A stretch of DNA of 64,000 bases. Origin: Sanderia malayensis. Taxonomy: Eukaryota; Cnidaria; Scyphozoa; Semaeostomeae; Pelagiidae. The notes under the pieces are model-generated. The model did not search any database, was not told the origin of the DNA, and saw only the letters and a list, made by a program, of their open reading frames with translations. Numbering within the stretch: position 1 is the stretch's first letter; each line of letters starts with the position of its first letter. This document shows, in pieces, positions 61,001 through 64,000 of the stretch. The stretch covers positions 1 through 64,000 of the forward strand of contig RQOL01000517.1 in NCBI GenBank assembly GCA_013076295.1, in the 5' to 3' direction. The position numbers and the translations under genes are program-made.

Positions 61001-64000
61001 CACAATTTACCCTAATGAAAAGTGACATTCATTCCCACAATTTAGACCGATGAAAGTTGACATTGATTCCCACAATTTACACATTGTTCCACGCAAAAAG
61101 AGCTAACAAAAATATAGCATTCTTTCCCACAAATTACACTAATGAACAGTAACATTGATTTCCACACATTACAGTAATGAAAAAAATTCATTCCCACAAT
61201 TTTAGCTGTTCAACGTAAGAACAGCTAAAACTAAACAATAATAGAGCATTCATTCCCACAATTTGCAGCAATGAAAAACAACCTTCATTCCCAGAATTTA
61301 CACGTGAATCCACGCAAAAACGGTAAAAACAGACAAAGAAGATAATATTCATTCCCACAATTTGCACTATTGAAAAGTGAAATTCATTCCCACAATTTAG
61401 ACTGATGAAAGTTGACATTGATTCCCACAATTTACACATTATTCCACGTAAAAACAGCTAAAAAAAATATAGCATTCTTTCCCACAATTTACACTAATGA
61501 AAAGTAACCATGATTCACATAAATTACAGTAATGAAAAAAATTCCTTCCCACAATTTCCACACGAATCAACGCTAAAAACAGCTAAAGCTAATCAATAAT
61601 AGAGCATTCATTCCCACAATTTGCAGTAATGAAAAATAACGTTCATCCCCACAATTTACACATGAATCCACGCAAAAACGGTAAAAAGGGATAAAAAAGA
61701 TAATATTCATTCCCACAATTTACCCTAATGAAAAGTGACATTCATTCCCACAATTTAGACCGATGAAAGTTGACATTGATTCCCACAATTTACACATTGT
61801 TCCACGCAAAAAGAGCTAACAAAAATATAGCATTCTTTCCCACAAATTACACTAATGAACAGTAACATTGATTTCCACACATTACAGTAATGAAAAAAAT
61901 ATTCCTTCCCACAATTTACACACGAATCAACGTAAGAACAGTTAAAACTAAACAATAATAGAGGATTCATTCCCACAATTTGCAGTATTGAAAAATAACC
62001 TTCATCCCCACAATTTACACATGAATCCAAACAAAGACGGTAAAAACAGATAAAGAAGATAATATTCCTTCCCACAATTTGCACGAATGAAAAGTGCCAT
62101 TCATTCCCACAATTTACACTATTGAAAAGTGACATTCATTCCCACAATTTGGACTGATGAAAGTTGACATTGATTGCCACAACTTACACACGAATCAACA
62201 TAAATACACTTAAAACTAATAAAAATTTAAAGTTCATTCCCACAATTTACACTAATGAAAAGTAACCATGATTCACATAAATTACAGTAATGAAAAAAAA
62301 TTCCTTCCCACAATTTACACACAAATCAATATAAATACACCTAAAACTAATAAAAATATCACATTTATTCCCACAATTTGCAATAATGAAATGAAACATT
62401 CATTCCCACAAATTACAGTAATGAAAAAAAATTCATTCCCACAATTTCCACACGAATCAACGCTAAAAACAGCTAAAGCTAATCAATTATAGAGCATTCA
62501 TTCCCACAATTTGCAGTAATGAAAAATAACGTTCATCCCCACAATTTACACATGAATCCACACAAAGACGGTAAAAACAGATAAAGAAGATAATATTCAT
62601 TCCCACAATTTACACTAATGAAAAGTGACATTCATTCCGACAATTTAGACTGATGAAAGTTGACATTGATTGCCACAACTTACACACGAATCAACATAAA
62701 TACACTTAAGACTAATAAAAATTTAAAGTTCATTTCCACAATTTACAGTAATGAAAAGTAACCATGATTCACATAAATTACAGTAATGAAAAAAAAATTC
62801 CCTCCCACAATTTACACACGAATCGACGTAAGAACAGTTAAAACTAAACAATAATAGAGGATTCATTCCCACAATTTGCAGTAATGAAAAATAACCTTCA
62901 TCCCCACAATTTACACATGAATCCACACAAAGACGGTAAAAACAGATAAAGAAGATAATATTCCTTCCCACAATTTGCACGAATGAAAAGTGCCATTCAT
63001 TCCCACATATTACACTATTGAAAAGTGACATTCATTCCCACAATTTGGACTGATGAAAGTTGACATTGATTGCCACAACTTACACACGAATCAACATAAA
63101 TACACTTAAAACTAATAAAAATTTAAAGTTCATTCCCACAATTTACACTAATAAAAAGTAACCATGATTCACATAAATTACAGTAATGAAAAAAAATTCC
63201 TTCCCACAATTTACACACGAATCAATATAAATACACCTAAAACTAATAAAAATATCACATTTATTCCCACAATTTGCAATAATGAAAAGAAACATTCATT
63301 CCCACAAATTACAGTAATGAAAAAAAATTCATTCCCACAATTTCCACACGAATCAACGCTAAAAACAGCTAAAGCTAATCAATTATAGAGCATTCATTCC
63401 CACAATTTGCAGTAATGAAAAATAACGTTCATCCCCACAATTTACACATGAATCCACACAAAGACGGTAAAAACAGATAAAGAAGATAATATTCATTCCC
63501 ACAATTTACACTAATGAAAAGTGACATTCATTCCGACAATTTAGACTGATGAAAGTTGACATTGATTGCCACAACTTACACACGAATCAACATAAATACA
63601 CTTAAGAGTAATAAAAATTTAAAGTTCATTTCCACAATTTACACTAATGAAAAGTAACCATGATTCACATAAATTACAGTAATGAAAAAAAATTTCTTCC
63701 CACAATCTACACACGAATCAACGTAAGAACAGCTAAAACTAAACAATAATAGAGCATTCATTCCCACAATTTGCAGCAATGAAAAACAACCTTCATTCCC
63801 ACAATTTACAGGTGAATCCACGCAAAAACGGTAAAAACAGACGAAGAAGATAATATTCATTCCCACAATTTGCACTAATGAAAAGTGACATTCATTCCCA
63901 CAATTTAGACTGACGAAAGTTGACATTGATTCCCACAACTTACACATGAATCAACATAAAGACACCTAAAACTAAAAACAATATCACATTTATTCCCACA
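61001..64000. repeat. Satellite with an 896-bp tandem dimer, continuing past the window
   Basis: Landmarks 62268 and 63164, and the ends of repeated minus-strand frames at 62135 and 63031, are 896 bp apart. Another repeated stretch (about 61070-61190 with 61780-61900) shares the ACATTGTTCCACGCAAAAAG variant. The array runs off the right edge. Confidence 0.85.

Noticed and set aside
8767..63947. Dozens of 60-126-codon minus-strand frames with repeated cysteine motifs (VNCGNE, FCVDSCVNCG)
   Set aside because: They translate the satellite core; length classes follow from 35+64=99 bp. They have no conserved start context or domain, and the frames break wherever module order changes.

Overview
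This is eukaryotic nuclear DNA, most likely from an invertebrate animal, though the sequence does not allow a species call. Evidence: a spliced Helitron transposase gene with GT..AG introns of about 100-155 nt, kilobases of satellite and microsatellite DNA, and no operons or ribosome binding sites. Nearly everything is repeat. There is one recognisable multi-exon gene, the Helitron Rep/helicase, and no convincing host gene. I saw no rRNA or tRNA.

The window reads as two clusters of head-to-tail Helitrons (all on the minus strand) set in a large satellite. Cluster 1: a left-truncated element (1-1314), a 2,981-bp element (1315-4295) and a 4,353-bp element (4296-8648). Then satellite block A (8649-17618). 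Cluster 2: a giant 15.9-kb element (17619-33497) carrying the transposase, joined directly to a 2.5-kb non-autonomous element (33498-36040). Then satellite block B (36041-64000). Each element begins with TC and ends with CTAG (minus-strand reading), with A on one side and T on the other, as expected for canonical Helitrons inserting between A and T. Joining the satellite left of 17619 to the satellite right of 36040 recreates a sequence present uninterrupted at 13499/13500 and 43129/43130, so the insertion boundaries are set to the base.

The small elements share one plan (plus-strand order): CTAG plus a GC-rich hairpin module of about 104 bp, a minisatellite or microsatellite, then a 0.75-1.5 kb 5'-end module ending in a CACGTG box and the terminal GA. 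The minisatellites are a 14-bp unit (cluster 1) or 88/115-bp units that repeat part of the 3'-end module (cluster 2). The giant element adds the transposase (26423-21311: N-terminal Q-rich part, zinc finger, HUH Rep with paired tyrosines, PIF1-type helicase; five well-supported exons, frameshifted in three places) and about 4.8 kb of possible cargo: exon-like pieces, a 180-bp tandem repeat with splice-donor motifs, and a run of seven hairpins.

The satellite (about 37 kb, 58% of the window) is built from modules of about 35, 57 and 64 bp that share the core TTCATTCCCACAATTTACAC. It has nested higher-order repeats, including a 2,658-bp dimer, a 1,413-bp trimer, a 359-bp trimer and an 896-bp dimer. 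Block A and the start of block B are near-identical segmental copies.
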